The translations under genes were made by a program, and so were the position numbers. Shown in pieces: positions 47,298 to 57,273 of a DNA stretch of 64,000 bases. Below the pieces are notes generated by a model. That model saw nothing but the letters and a program-made list of their open reading frames with translations. It was not told the DNA's origin and made no database searches. Positions within the stretch are counted from its first letter, which is position 1. The number at the start of each line of letters is the position of its first letter. Location of the stretch: contig JADZCN010000082.1 of NCBI GenBank assembly GCA_020851565.1, positions 37,752 through 101,751 on the forward strand. Direction: 5' to 3'. This stretch comes from Acidobacteriota bacterium (lineage in GTDB: Bacteria; Acidobacteriota; Vicinamibacteria; Vicinamibacterales; UBA2999).

Positions 47298-48299
47298 ATG
47301 ACGAGTCACGCGTTCACCGTGCCGGCCGAAGCAGAGGGTGAGCGACTCGACCGCCACCTCGCTGGCGAGATTCCGCAGTACTCCCGGTCGCAGATCCAGC
47401 GGCTGATCGAGGAGGGACACGTACGGGTGCCCCGCGTCAAGGTGACAAAGGCCAACGTTCAGCTCCGCGAGGGCGATGTCATCGAGGTGACGCTGCCCGA
47501 GGCCGCCCCTGCCGCACCCGCCGCGGAGGACATCCCCCTCGAGATCCTGCACGACGACGAGGATGTGGTCGTGGTGAACAAGCCGGCCGGCATGGTCGTG
47601 CACCCCGCGGCGGGCAATCCGCGGGGGACGCTGGTCAATGCCCTGCTCCACCACGTGAAGGACCTCAGCGGCATCGGAGGCGAGCTGCGGCCGGGTATCG
47701 TTCACAGGCTGGACAAGGGAACGAGCGGGGTGATGGTGGTGGCCAAGCACGACAGGGCTCACCAGGAGTTGTCGCGGCAGTTCCACGACCGCGAAGTCGA
47801 GAAGGAGTACGTCGCGCTCGTCTGGGGCCTGGTGCAGCAGCGGAAGCGGATCGACGCCTCTATCGGGCGCGATCCAAAGCACCGGCAGAAGATGTCGACA
47901 CGCGCCACCCGGGCGCGCGAAGCCGTGACGAGGGTGACCTGGGCCCGGGACCTGAAGGGCCTGACGCTGCTGCGCGTGGCGATTGCCACGGGGCGCACGC
48001 ACCAGATTCGCGTGCACCTGAGCGCCATCGGCCACCCCATCGTGGGGGACGCGCTCTACGGCGGCGTGCACCGCCGAGTGCCCGGGCAGTTCCGGGCCGT
48101 GCAGCGGCTGGCACGCCCGTTCCTGCACGCCGAGCGCCTGTCGTTCACCCACCCGCGGACCGGCGAGCGCCTGACGTTCGTCGCGCCACTGCCCGCGGAT
48201 CTCGAAGATGTGCTGCGAGACATCACGCCCGCCGAGTTGCGGGCGAGCGTGTTCGGGGAGACACCTGATGAACCCGAAGCCGACGGCCACGCGCGTTAG
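47298..48299 (+). CDS. rluD: RluD-type 23S rRNA pseudouridine synthase
   Basis: 333 residues: an S4 RNA-binding domain (GERLDRHLAGEIPQYSRSQIQRLIEEGHV, about residues 12-40) and a pseudouridine synthase domain with NKPAGMVVHPAAGN, the catalytic Asp in HRLDKGTSGVMVVAK and IATGRTHQIRVHLSAIGHPIVGDALYG. RluD modifies helix 69 of 23S rRNA; RluA or RluC specificity cannot be fully excluded. It follows lgt by 27 nt, and its last 32 nt overlap the NUDIX gene. Confidence 0.88.
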   Translation: MTSHAFTVPAEAEGERLDRHLAGEIPQYSRSQIQRLIEEGHVRVPRVKVTKANVQLREGDVIEVTLPEAAPAAPAAEDIPLEILHDDEDVVVVNKPAGMVVHPAAGNPRGTLVNALLHHVKDLSGIGGELRPGIVHRLDKGTSGVMVVAKHDRAHQELSRQFHDREVEKEYVALVWGLVQQRKRIDASIGRDPKHRQKMSTRATRAREAVTRVTWARDLKGLTLLRVAIATGRTHQIRVHLSAIGHPIVGDALYGGVHRRVPGQFRAVQRLARPFLHAERLSFTHPRTGERLTFVAPLPADLEDVLRDITPAELRASVFGETPDEPEADGHAR

Positions 48300-48810
48300 C
48301 CGGTGCGAGGTGTACCGGGGGCGCATCTTCCGCGTCGAGGTGGACCGGGTGACGCTGCCAACCGGCCACACCCTGGACATGGAGGTGATCCGGCATCCCG
48401 GCTCCGTGGTGCTGCTGCCCCAGCCCTCGCCGTCGGAGATCATCCTGATTCGACAGTATCGCTACACCATCGACCGATACATCTGGGAGCTGCCGGCTGG
48501 CAGCCTGAAGCCGGGAGAGGACCCTGGCGCGGCGGCCGCACGGGAGTGCGAGGAGGAGATCGGCCTGGTGCCCGGCCGCGTGGAGCGCCTGCGCGGCTTC
48601 TATCCCACGCCCGGGTTCTGCGACGAGCTGATGATCTACTACCGGTGCACGGAGCTTGGCGCGCCGGCGCCGGGCTCCACCGCGCGGCAGGACGAGGACG
48701 AGGACATCGAGCCGCGCACGTTCACGCTGGCCGAGGCGCGGGCGCTCGTCGCGTCGGGCGAGATCGTGGATCTGAAGACGGTCGCGGGGCTGGCGCTCAT
48801 CGAGACGTAA
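48268..48810 (+). CDS. NUDIX hydrolase (ADP-ribose pyrophosphatase type)
   Basis: 180 residues. The NUDIX box GX5EX7REUXEEXGU is complete: [20 protein letters not shown], then [21 protein letters not shown] before it is typical of ADP-ribose or sugar-nucleotide pyrophosphatases (NudF), as is the downstream [17 protein letters not shown]. It hydrolyses nucleoside diphosphate sugars with Mg. The ATG at 48268 follows GGGGAG by 7 nt and lies within the end of rluD in another frame. It ends 18 nt before the opposing lon gene. Confidence 0.9.
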   Translation: MNPKPTATRVSRCEVYRGRIFRVEVDRVTLPTGHTLDMEVIRHPGSVVLLPQPSPSEIILIRQYRYTIDRYIWELPAGSLKPGEDPGAAAARECEEEIGLVPGRVERLRGFYPTPGFCDELMIYYRCTELGAPAPGSTARQDEDEDIEPRTFTLAEARALVASGEIVDLKTVAGLALIET

Positions 48811-48828
48811 CGCCGGCCCCGAACGAGC

Positions 48829-51270
<2,442 letters not shown>

Positions 51271-51347
51271 GCGACCCCCCGGGGAAGACTCTACGCGATA
51301 TGGCTTGACGTCGGGAACTGGAAGCCCGGTCCGGGCCGGTGAGGGGT

Positions 51348-51374
51348 GCAGGCCCCGCCACCGGCGGAGCCTGC
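51348..51374. other. Stem-loop downstream of the DksA-like gene
   Basis: A 12-bp stem with one mismatch (GCAGGCCCCGCC and GGCGGAGCCTGC) and an ACC loop, 23 nt after the end of the minus-strand DksA-like gene. There is no U-run on either side, so it is either a weak terminator or an mRNA-protecting hairpin. Confidence 0.45.
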
Positions 51375-51396
51375 TGTTCAGGAAGGACGCCGGGTA

Positions 51397-51858
51397 TTAC
51401 CCCTGGAACTCGTAGAAGAGGCTGGATGCGCCTCGGCGCTGAGCCATCCGCTCGCGCTTCTGGGCCATCTCACGCGCTTCCTCGCAGTCCTTGCAGCGGA
51501 CCGCGAACGGCAGCGCGCGCAGCCGCTGTTCGGCAATCTCCTCGCCGCACTCGAAGCAGTGACCGTAGGTCCCTTCCTCGAGGCGCGAGAGCGCTTCGTT
51601 GATCTTGTTCAGGGTCTCGGCCTTCATCTGGATGAGGGCGAATTCGATATCCTCCTGGATGTCGACCTCGCTGGTCTCCCCCTGATCCATCACCTCGTGC
51701 GGCTTTTCGGAACCCTCGGCGCGCACGCCGCGGATCCGGCCCTGAACCTCGCTCATGATGTCGCGCCGGCGATCCTCGAGGATCTTCCGGAGCTCTTCGT
51801 AACGCGCTCCCCGGGATGCTGCCGCGACAGCTGCGCCGCGCTTCGTAACCTTGGCCAT
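51397..51858 (-). CDS. DksA/TraR C4 zinc-finger transcription factor
   Basis: 153 residues. A coiled-coil N-terminal region (YEELRKILEDRRRDIMSEVQGRI) and an acidic turn (MDQGETSEVDIQEDIEFALI) precede the zinc finger CFECGEEI with CKDCEEAREMAQ. The DksA coiled-coil tip residues (the DxxDxA pair) are not exact, so this is a DksA-like rather than a proven DksA. Proteins of this group bind in the RNA polymerase secondary channel and work with ppGpp, which the Rel enzyme at 54 kb would make. The ATG at 51858 follows GGAAGGAG by 7 nt. A longer frame upstream is not supported. Confidence 0.85.
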   Translation of the reverse strand: MAKVTKRGAAVAAASRGARYEELRKILEDRRRDIMSEVQGRIRGVRAEGSEKPHEVMDQGETSEVDIQEDIEFALIQMKAETLNKINEALSRLEEGTYGHCFECGEEIAEQRLRALPFAVRCKDCEEAREMAQKRERMAQRRGASSLFYEFQG

Positions 51859-52365
51859 GACAGCCACTCCTTCCTCTCCCCCCTCCACAGCCGTTCTACT
51901 GGGAGGCGTATGATGCCCGCCTTCCTTGCAAAGGCGGTGCCTATGAACCCGGCCAGAACCCCTGGGCCGGAAACGGTCGGTCGTCCTGCAGACGGTCGAT
52001 CGGGAGTATGAATTGGTGGGGCAACCAGCCGCCGGCGTTCGCACCCGGACTGCGTGTCCCCGCCCTCTCGACCTACTGCAAAGCACTCATTTTCAAAGAG
52101 TTAACAGACCGCTTCCAGACGACACGTGATCGGTCGAACACCGTTCACTGCCTATTAGACGCCGGAGTGGCCGATCGGGTTCTTGGACAATTGTCCGCCC
52201 CATATGTCCTTTCATGGGGACACCAATAAACCGCGAAACGGTAGCACGAATCCCAGTGTGTGGCAAGTCGTCCACACCCTGACCCCGGTTCGGTGCCGAG
52301 TGCCGGATTCCAGTCACCGGATCGCCGGCAGCCGGAAAGGCGCCAGTCGCGGTAATCTCTACACG
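51859..52365. other. Gene-free interval between the DksA-like gene and a zinc-knuckle gene
   Basis: 507 nt without a supportable gene. It should hold the divergent promoters of both neighbours; a TAGAAC at about 51897 on the minus strand is a possible DksA-like -10. The middle part (about 52075-52240) has clearly lower GC than its surroundings, with AT-rich words such as CACTCATTTTCAAAGAG. I see no tRNA fold, no riboswitch and no repeat array in it. Confidence 0.6.
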
Positions 52366-53001
52366 GTGTCCTGCCCCCTCTGCTTGCGACGGCCGGCCAA
52401 GCGCGCCTGCCCCGCGCTCGGCCAGCACATCTGCCCGACCTGCTGTGCCACGAAGCGGCTCGTGGAGATCCACTGTCCGGCCGACTGCCCTCATCTGGCC
52501 AGCGCGCAGCGACATCCAGCAGCGATCGTCCGACGGCAGCAGGAACTGGATCTGACGACGCTCATCGCCTCGATGGGACGCCGGCTCACGGAGCCGCAAC
52601 TCCAGATCTTCTTCCTGCTGGCCAGTGTCATCGTCCGGCACCGGCCGGACGGACCGGTCACGCTGGCTGACGCGGATGTCGCCGACGCCGCCGGGGCGAT
52701 GGCCGGCACGCTCGAAGCCGCCGGCCGGGGGTTGATTGCGGAGATCGCGGGATCATCGCCGGTCAGTGAAGGCCTGAGGCGCCAGATGGACGCGCTGCTG
52801 GCCGAAGTGGGAAGGGGGGCAGGAGCCCGCTACGCGGGCGATGCCGCCGAGGTGCTGCGCGGCGTCGAGCGTGGCGCGCGGCACGAGGCGCCGGGCGTCG
52901 GCGACGAGCGAGACAGCTATCTGGCGCTGTTGCGACGGGTGTTGCCGCCTCCGCCGGCGGACGAAGCCAGGCCCGCCCCGTCTCCGATCATCATTCCGTA
53001 G
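52366..53001 (+). CDS. Conserved-looking protein with N-terminal zinc knuckle
   Basis: 211 residues of a family I cannot name. It opens with a Cys cluster: SCPLCLRRPAKRACPALGQH, then ICPTCC and HCPADCPHL, about ten Cys and two His within the first 45 residues, which would fold around zinc. The remainder is mostly helical and hydrophilic (DLTTLIASMGRRLTEPQLQIFFLLASVIVRHR, DADVADAAGAMAGTLEAAGRGLI) and ends in a Pro-rich tail. The GTG start at 52366 was chosen because the Cys motif starts with it; TAATCT lies 7 nt upstream, again without a ribosome site. In-frame upstream sequence is not protein-like. Confidence 0.6.
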   Translation: MSCPLCLRRPAKRACPALGQHICPTCCATKRLVEIHCPADCPHLASAQRHPAAIVRRQQELDLTTLIASMGRRLTEPQLQIFFLLASVIVRHRPDGPVTLADADVADAAGAMAGTLEAAGRGLIAEIAGSSPVSEGLRRQMDALLAEVGRGAGARYAGDAAEVLRGVERGARHEAPGVGDERDSYLALLRRVLPPPPADEARPAPSPIIIP

Positions 53002-53015
53002 GCCCGGGCATCGTT

Positions 53016-53044
53016 TTGCCTTGAACCGGGGTCTGCACTATCAT
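53016..53044 (+). promoter_or_regulatory. Sigma-70-type promoter of rpmB
   Basis: TTGCCT (53016-53021), a 17-nt spacer and TATCAT (53039-53044). Transcription would start near 53051, leaving about 20 nt that include the CAGGAG ribosome site. Confidence 0.55.
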
Positions 53045-53071
53045 TGGGGTTTGTCCCAGGAGTCATGAACC

Positions 53072-53263
53072 ATGGCTATGCGCTGTGAAATCTGCGGCAA
53101 GGGTCCGGTCGTCGGCCGCCGCGTGTCCCACGCCCACAACGTCCGTCCCCGCCGCTTCGAGCCCAACCTGCAGAATGTCCGGGCAGTGGTGAACGGCGCG
53201 ACGAAGCGGCTGCGCGTCTGCACGCGCTGCATCCGGTCCCGCAAGATCGTCAAGGCGGCCTAG
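53072..53263 (+). CDS. rpmB: Ribosomal protein L28
   Basis: 63 residues. [20 protein letters not shown] and [20 protein letters not shown] are the L28 motifs. Both CxxC pairs (residues 5/8 and 50/53) are present, the zinc-binding C+ form. It is a 50S subunit protein. The ridA gene follows 2 nt later. Confidence 0.96.
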   Translation: MAMRCEICGKGPVVGRRVSHAHNVRPRRFEPNLQNVRAVVNGATKRLRVCTRCIRSRKIVKAA

Positions 53264-53265
53264 CC

Positions 53266-53646
53266 ATGCGCGAGGTCGTCAGCTCGCCGGACGCGCCGGC
53301 GGCCATCGGCCCCTATTCGGCCGGCGTCCGGGCCGGCAACCTGCTGTTCCTGTCGGGATCGATTCCTCTGGACCCGGCGACGGGGCAGATCGTGCCGGGT
53401 GACGTCTCGGCGCAGGCGACACGCGTGATGGAGAACATCAAGGCGCTGCTCGCCGCAGCAGGCGCGGAGTTCCGGCACGTCGTCAAGACGACCGTGTTCC
53501 TCGCGGACATGAACGAGTTCGCCGCGATGAACGAGGTTTACGCGACCTACTTCACGGCCCCGTTCCCCGCCCGCTCCACCGTGCAGGTCGCCCGCCTGCC
53601 CCGCGACGTGCGCCTCGAGATCGAGGTCGTCGCCGTCCTGGATTAG
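53266..53646 (+). CDS. ridA: RidA family enamine/imine deaminase
   Basis: 126 residues. The YjgF/RidA pattern is complete: SSPDAPAAIGPYSAGVRAGNLLFLSGSIPLDP, MENIKALLAAAGAEFRHVVKTTVFLADMNEF, and FPARSTVQVARLPRDVRLEIEVVAV, with the catalytic Arg in PARSTV and the acidic residue in LEIEVVA. It hydrolyses reactive enamines formed from amino acids by PLP enzymes. It sits 2 nt after rpmB. Confidence 0.93.
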   Translation: MREVVSSPDAPAAIGPYSAGVRAGNLLFLSGSIPLDPATGQIVPGDVSAQATRVMENIKALLAAAGAEFRHVVKTTVFLADMNEFAAMNEVYATYFTAPFPARSTVQVARLPRDVRLEIEVVAVLD

Positions 53647-53723
53647 ACGAAACCACGGAGGCCCCCGGGACCGACGGCGCGAGAGGTGTTCCCGGGGTGT
53701 CACGGGCGTGCCCCCCAACGAGC

Positions 53724-53763
53724 CTTCGTGGGTCCTTCGGGATTCGTGTCGTCGTGCTTTCGT
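53724..53763. repeat. CTTCGTG short word array
   Basis: Words CTTCGTGGG, CTTCGGG, ATTCGTG and TCGTCGTG between ridA and the opposing rel gene, ending at the rel stop. It is more degenerate than the other arrays and is the inverse of the CACGAAG words at 39683-39725. Confidence 0.4.
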
Positions 53764-55932
53764 TCACCTGGTAGGGGCGCGCTCGACGTCCAGCACGCCC
53801 TGCACGCCCCTGAGGGACTTGATCACCTTCTCGAGGTGCTTCATGTCCTTGATCTCCACCGTCATGCCGATCGTGGCGTGCGCGGAATCGCCGGTCGTCG
53901 CCTCGAGATTCGTGATGTTGGTGTTGATCTCGGCGACGCGTGCGCTGAGGGCCGCCAGCATGCCCTTCCGGTCCTCGACGGCCATGGTCAGGCGGACGGT
54001 GTAGGGGGCCTGGTCGCTGCCCTTGTCCCACTCGACCTCGATCCGCCGCTCGGGGTCGAACTGCAGGTTCACCACGTTCGGGCAGCTCGCCGAGTGCACC
54101 GACACGCCCTTGCCGCGGGTGATGTAGCCGACGATCTTCTCGCCGCGAATCGGGTTGCAGCATCGCGCGCGGAACACCATCAGCTCGTCGGCGCCGCGGA
54201 CCTTGATGCGGTCCGCCCCCGCGCTCCCCGGGCTGAGTACGCGCTTGACCGCCGAGACGACCGGGTGCTCCGCGGGCTTCTCCTTCAGCTGCTCCTGCGG
54301 CACGAGCTTGTCGAGCACCTGCCGGGCCGAAACCTTACCGTAGCCGATCTGGGCGAGCAGGTCGTCGGGCCGCTGGGCGCCGAACTCCGCGGCCACCGCG
54401 CTCATTCGCTCACCGTCGAGGAGCTTGGCGGGGTTGAGGTCGTAACGGCGAGCGTCCTTCTCGAAGACCTTCCGCCCGAGCTCCACCGCCCTTGCCTTCT
54501 CCTCCTCCTGGATCAGGTGCTTGATCTTGTTGCGGGCCCTGGAGGTCACGACGAAGTTCAGCCAGTCGCGGCTGGGCTTGGTGGCGGCGTTGGTCAGCAC
54601 CTCGACGATGTCGCCATTCTTCAGCTTGGTGCGCAGCGGCACCATGCGGCCGTTGACGCGCGCGCCCACGCACTGGTGGCCGACGTCCGTGTGGATGGCA
54701 TAGGCGAAGTCCACGGGCGTCGCCCCCTTCGGGAGCACCTTCACCTGGCCGCGGGGCGTGAAGATGTGCACTTCCTCGGGGTAGAGATCGATCTTCAGGT
54801 TGGTGAGGAACTCCTGCGGGTCCCTGACCTCCTGCTGCCACTCGAGCAGCTGGCGAAGCCACTGGAAGTACTGCTCGTCTCGGCCTGCGCCGACGCGGCC
54901 CTCCTTGTACTTCCAGTGCGCCGCGATGCCTTCCTCCGCGCGGCGGTGCATCTCCTCGGTCCGGATCTGGACCTCGAAGGCCAGGCCCCGCTCGCTCACG
55001 ACCGAGGTGTGCAGCGACTGGTAGCCGTTGGGCCGCGGCATCGCGATGAAATCCTTGATGCGGCCCGGGACCGGCGACCAGGTCTGGTGAATGATGCCGA
55101 GCGCGGCATAGCAGTCCTTCACCGACGGGGTCACGACGCGCAGGGCGATGAGGTCGTAGACCTGGTCGAGGTCGATTTTCTGCTTCTTCAGCTTCAGCCA
55201 GATGCTGTAAAGGCGCTTGATGCGGCCGTCGATGGCGACCACGGGCACCTGGGCCTCGGCGAGCTTGGCGGAGATGCGGGCCTTGAGCTCCTCGATGCTC
55301 TCCTCGGCGGCACGGCGCTTCGCATCGACGCGCGCCTTCAGCGACTCGTAGGCCACCGGCTCGAGGTACTTGAAGGACAGCTCCTCGAGCTCGTTCTTGA
55401 TCTTGGACATGCCCAGCCGGTTGGCGATGGGCGCGTAGATGTCCAGGGTCTCCTGGGCGATGCGGATGCGCCGGTCCTCGGGCATGTGCTGCAGCGTCCG
55501 CATGTTGTGCAAGCGGTCCGCGAGCTTGACGAGGATGACGCGGATGTCGTCCACCATCGCCAGCAGCATCTTCCGGAAGTTCTCGACCTGCCGTTCCTCG
55601 CTCGTCGAGAAGGGGATGGCGCCAATCTTGGTGACGCCCTCGACGATGTGGGCGACGTCCTCGCCGAACCGCTCGCGAATCTTCTCAGGGGTCGTGAGGG
55701 TGTCCTCGACGACGTCGTGCAGGAGGCCGGCAGCGACGCAGACGGCGTCGAGCTTCATGCCGGCCAGGATGTCGGCCACCTCGAGGGGGTGGACCAGGTA
55801 GGGCTCACCCGAGTGGCGGACCTGCCCCTTGTGCTCGAGGGCGGAGAAGACGTACGCCCGGCGCAACAGCTCCAGGTCGGCGTCCGGGCTGTAGCTCCGG
55901 ACCCGGTCGAGCAAATCCTCGAAGCGAATCAT
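53764..55932 (-). CDS. Bifunctional (p)ppGpp synthetase/hydrolase, Rel/SpoT type
   Basis: 722 residues in the RSH order: HD hydrolase (YLVHPLEVADILAGMKLD, GLLHDVVEDT), synthetase (RIKDFIAMPRPNGYQSLHT with the substrate Tyr, and RTEEMHRRAEEGIAAHWKYK), TGS (IFTPRGQVKVLPKGATPVDFAYAI), a middle region with zinc-binding CCNP (ARCCNPIRGEKIVGYITRGKG) and C-terminal ACT. The HDxxED motif is intact, so it can both make and break (p)ppGpp, and no other RSH gene is in the window. The TGS and ACT domains sense uncharged tRNA on the ribosome. It is expressed from a strong TTGACC-17-TATGAT promoter on the minus strand. Confidence 0.93.
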   Translation of the reverse strand: MIRFEDLLDRVRSYSPDADLELLRRAYVFSALEHKGQVRHSGEPYLVHPLEVADILAGMKLDAVCVAAGLLHDVVEDTLTTPEKIRERFGEDVAHIVEGVTKIGAIPFSTSEERQVENFRKMLLAMVDDIRVILVKLADRLHNMRTLQHMPEDRRIRIAQETLDIYAPIANRLGMSKIKNELEELSFKYLEPVAYESLKARVDAKRRAAEESIEELKARISAKLAEAQVPVVAIDGRIKRLYSIWLKLKKQKIDLDQVYDLIALRVVTPSVKDCYAALGIIHQTWSPVPGRIKDFIAMPRPNGYQSLHTSVVSERGLAFEVQIRTEEMHRRAEEGIAAHWKYKEGRVGAGRDEQYFQWLRQLLEWQQEVRDPQEFLTNLKIDLYPEEVHIFTPRGQVKVLPKGATPVDFAYAIHTDVGHQCVGARVNGRMVPLRTKLKNGDIVEVLTNAATKPSRDWLNFVVTSRARNKIKHLIQEEEKARAVELGRKVFEKDARRYDLNPAKLLDGERMSAVAAEFGAQRPDDLLAQIGYGKVSARQVLDKLVPQEQLKEKPAEHPVVSAVKRVLSPGSAGADRIKVRGADELMVFRARCCNPIRGEKIVGYITRGKGVSVHSASCPNVVNLQFDPERRIEVEWDKGSDQAPYTVRLTMAVEDRKGMLAALSARVAEINTNITNLEATTGDSAHATIGMTVEIKDMKHLEKVIKSLRGVQGVLDVERAPTR

Positions 55933-55983
55933 CGCGAGCGGTGTCTAAGACAGGCAGAGGGAAGATCCGCCTTTCCGAAACCC

Positions 55984-56028
55984 ATCATAGGGTCGGGGTT
56001 GCAGGGGGTCAAGAAACGGGACTATACT
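55984..56028. promoter_or_regulatory. Interleaved divergent promoters of rel and the TPR lipoprotein gene
   Basis: Minus strand: TTGACC (56012-56007), 17-nt spacer, TATGAT (55989-55984), serving rel. Plus strand: TTGCAG (55999-56004), 18-nt spacer, TATACT (56023-56028), serving the TPR lipoprotein gene. The two -35 elements overlap back to back, so only one polymerase can bind at a time. Confidence 0.75.
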
Positions 56029-56117
56029 CCCGGTCTTCCCGCCCGAATGGAGCGGATGTTTGTAAGCGCTTGTAACGGCTCGACTTGGGAACCACCACAG
56101 CACTGCAGGGGGACACG

Positions 56118-57089
56118 ATGAGGATTCGGTCAGCGGGAGCGTACTTGGCGCTGGTCGCCGGAATGGGTGTGGCGCTCGCCGGGTGCAGCCAGATTGGCCA
56201 GATCAAGGCCATGAAGGCGTTCAAGGACGGCAACAAGCTGTATGCCAGCAACGACTTCAGGGGTGCCGCGGCCAAGTACGAGGAGGCCGTCGCGGCCGAC
56301 CCGAACGGCGAGCTCAACTCCTGTGGCAATAGCCCGGGCTGCGTCTACTTCTTCCTGGCGAACTCCTACGACAACCTGTATCGGCCCGCGCGCAAGGGCG
56401 AGCCGCAGAACGATGCCTACCTGACCAAGGCGGTCGAGTACTACAAGCTGGCGTCCGAGAAGATCGCAGACCCGACCTTCAAGACCCGGTCGCTCGAATA
56501 CCTGGTGGCGGCGTACGGGCCCGACAAGCTGAACGACCCGACGATGGCCGAGCCGATTATCCAGGAGATGATCCGCCTCACGCCGGACGAACCGACCAAC
56601 TACTTCGCGCTGGCCCGCCTCTACCAGGACTCGGGTGAGTACGAGCTCGCCGAGCAGACCTTCCTGAAGGCGCGCGATGCCCGCCCGAACGACCCCGCCG
56701 TCTACCTGCAGCTCGCGAACTTCTACAACACGCAGGGCGACTTCGAAAAGACCATCCAGTACCTGAACGAGCGCATCAAGATTGAGCCGAACAACCCGGA
56801 GGCCCACTACACGGTGGCCACCTACTACTGGGACAAGGCCAATCGCGACTTCCGCCTGACCGACAAGGAGAAGATCCAGTACGTGATGGACGGGCTGGGC
56901 TCGGTGGACAAGGCCATCTCCATCAAGAGCGACTACATGGAGGCCATTGCCTACAAGAACCTCCTGCTCCGCCTCCAGGCCAACCTCGAGAAGGACCCGA
57001 AGAAGCAGCAGGCCCTCCTCAAGGAGGCCGACTCGCTCCGCGACAAGGCCACGGAACTTCGCAAGCAGAAGGCCACGGGCACCGAGTAG
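56118..57089 (+). CDS. TPR-repeat lipoprotein
   Basis: 323 residues. The signal peptide ends in a lipobox (LVAGMGVALAGCSQ), so the mature protein starts at the Cys and is anchored by the LspA/Lgt pathway. At least five tetratricopeptide repeats follow, for example AFKDGNKLYASNDFRGAAAKYEEAVAADP, NYFALARLYQDSGEYELAEQTFLKARDARP and VYLQLANFYNTQGDFEKTIQYLNERIKIEP. TPR proteins hold other envelope proteins together. The C-terminus is a Lys-rich coil (RDKATELRKQKATGTE). It has its own promoter, an AGGGGG ribosome site and a strong terminator, so it is a one-gene unit. Confidence 0.88.
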   Translation: MRIRSAGAYLALVAGMGVALAGCSQIGQIKAMKAFKDGNKLYASNDFRGAAAKYEEAVAADPNGELNSCGNSPGCVYFFLANSYDNLYRPARKGEPQNDAYLTKAVEYYKLASEKIADPTFKTRSLEYLVAAYGPDKLNDPTMAEPIIQEMIRLTPDEPTNYFALARLYQDSGEYELAEQTFLKARDARPNDPAVYLQLANFYNTQGDFEKTIQYLNERIKIEPNNPEAHYTVATYYWDKANRDFRLTDKEKIQYVMDGLGSVDKAISIKSDYMEAIAYKNLLLRLQANLEKDPKKQQALLKEADSLRDKATELRKQKATGTE

Positions 57090-57137
57090 TCCAACCGCAC
57101 GCCCGGCCAGCCTCCAGGGTTCTGGCAATCGACCAAA

Positions 57138-57177
57138 CAGGCCGCTCCGCACATCGCGGGGCGGCCTGTTTTTCTTT
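57138..57177 (+). terminator. Intrinsic terminator after the TPR lipoprotein gene
   Basis: A 13-bp stem (CAGGCCGCTCCGC at 57138-57150 and GCGGGGCGGCCTG at 57156-57168, one G-U pair), ACATC loop and a T-rich tail (TTTTTCTTT). Confidence 0.92.
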
Positions 57178-57273
57178 GCGCAACCCGCCGCGAAGCGCGG
57201 CCGTTTTCCTTTACTCTGCCGTAACAGATGGGTGGTAGTTTTGGTGGTTGAGGAAGGGTGAACGAGGACGACT

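Noticed and set aside
53072..53646. A selenoprotein gene near selC with in-frame TGA
   Set aside because: I looked at genes near selC and at other gene ends and found no TGA followed by clear homologous sequence. A systematic search was not possible by eye.
53686..56121. An 811-codon open frame opposite rel
   Set aside because: No recognisable protein features; the RSH domains are all on the minus strand.
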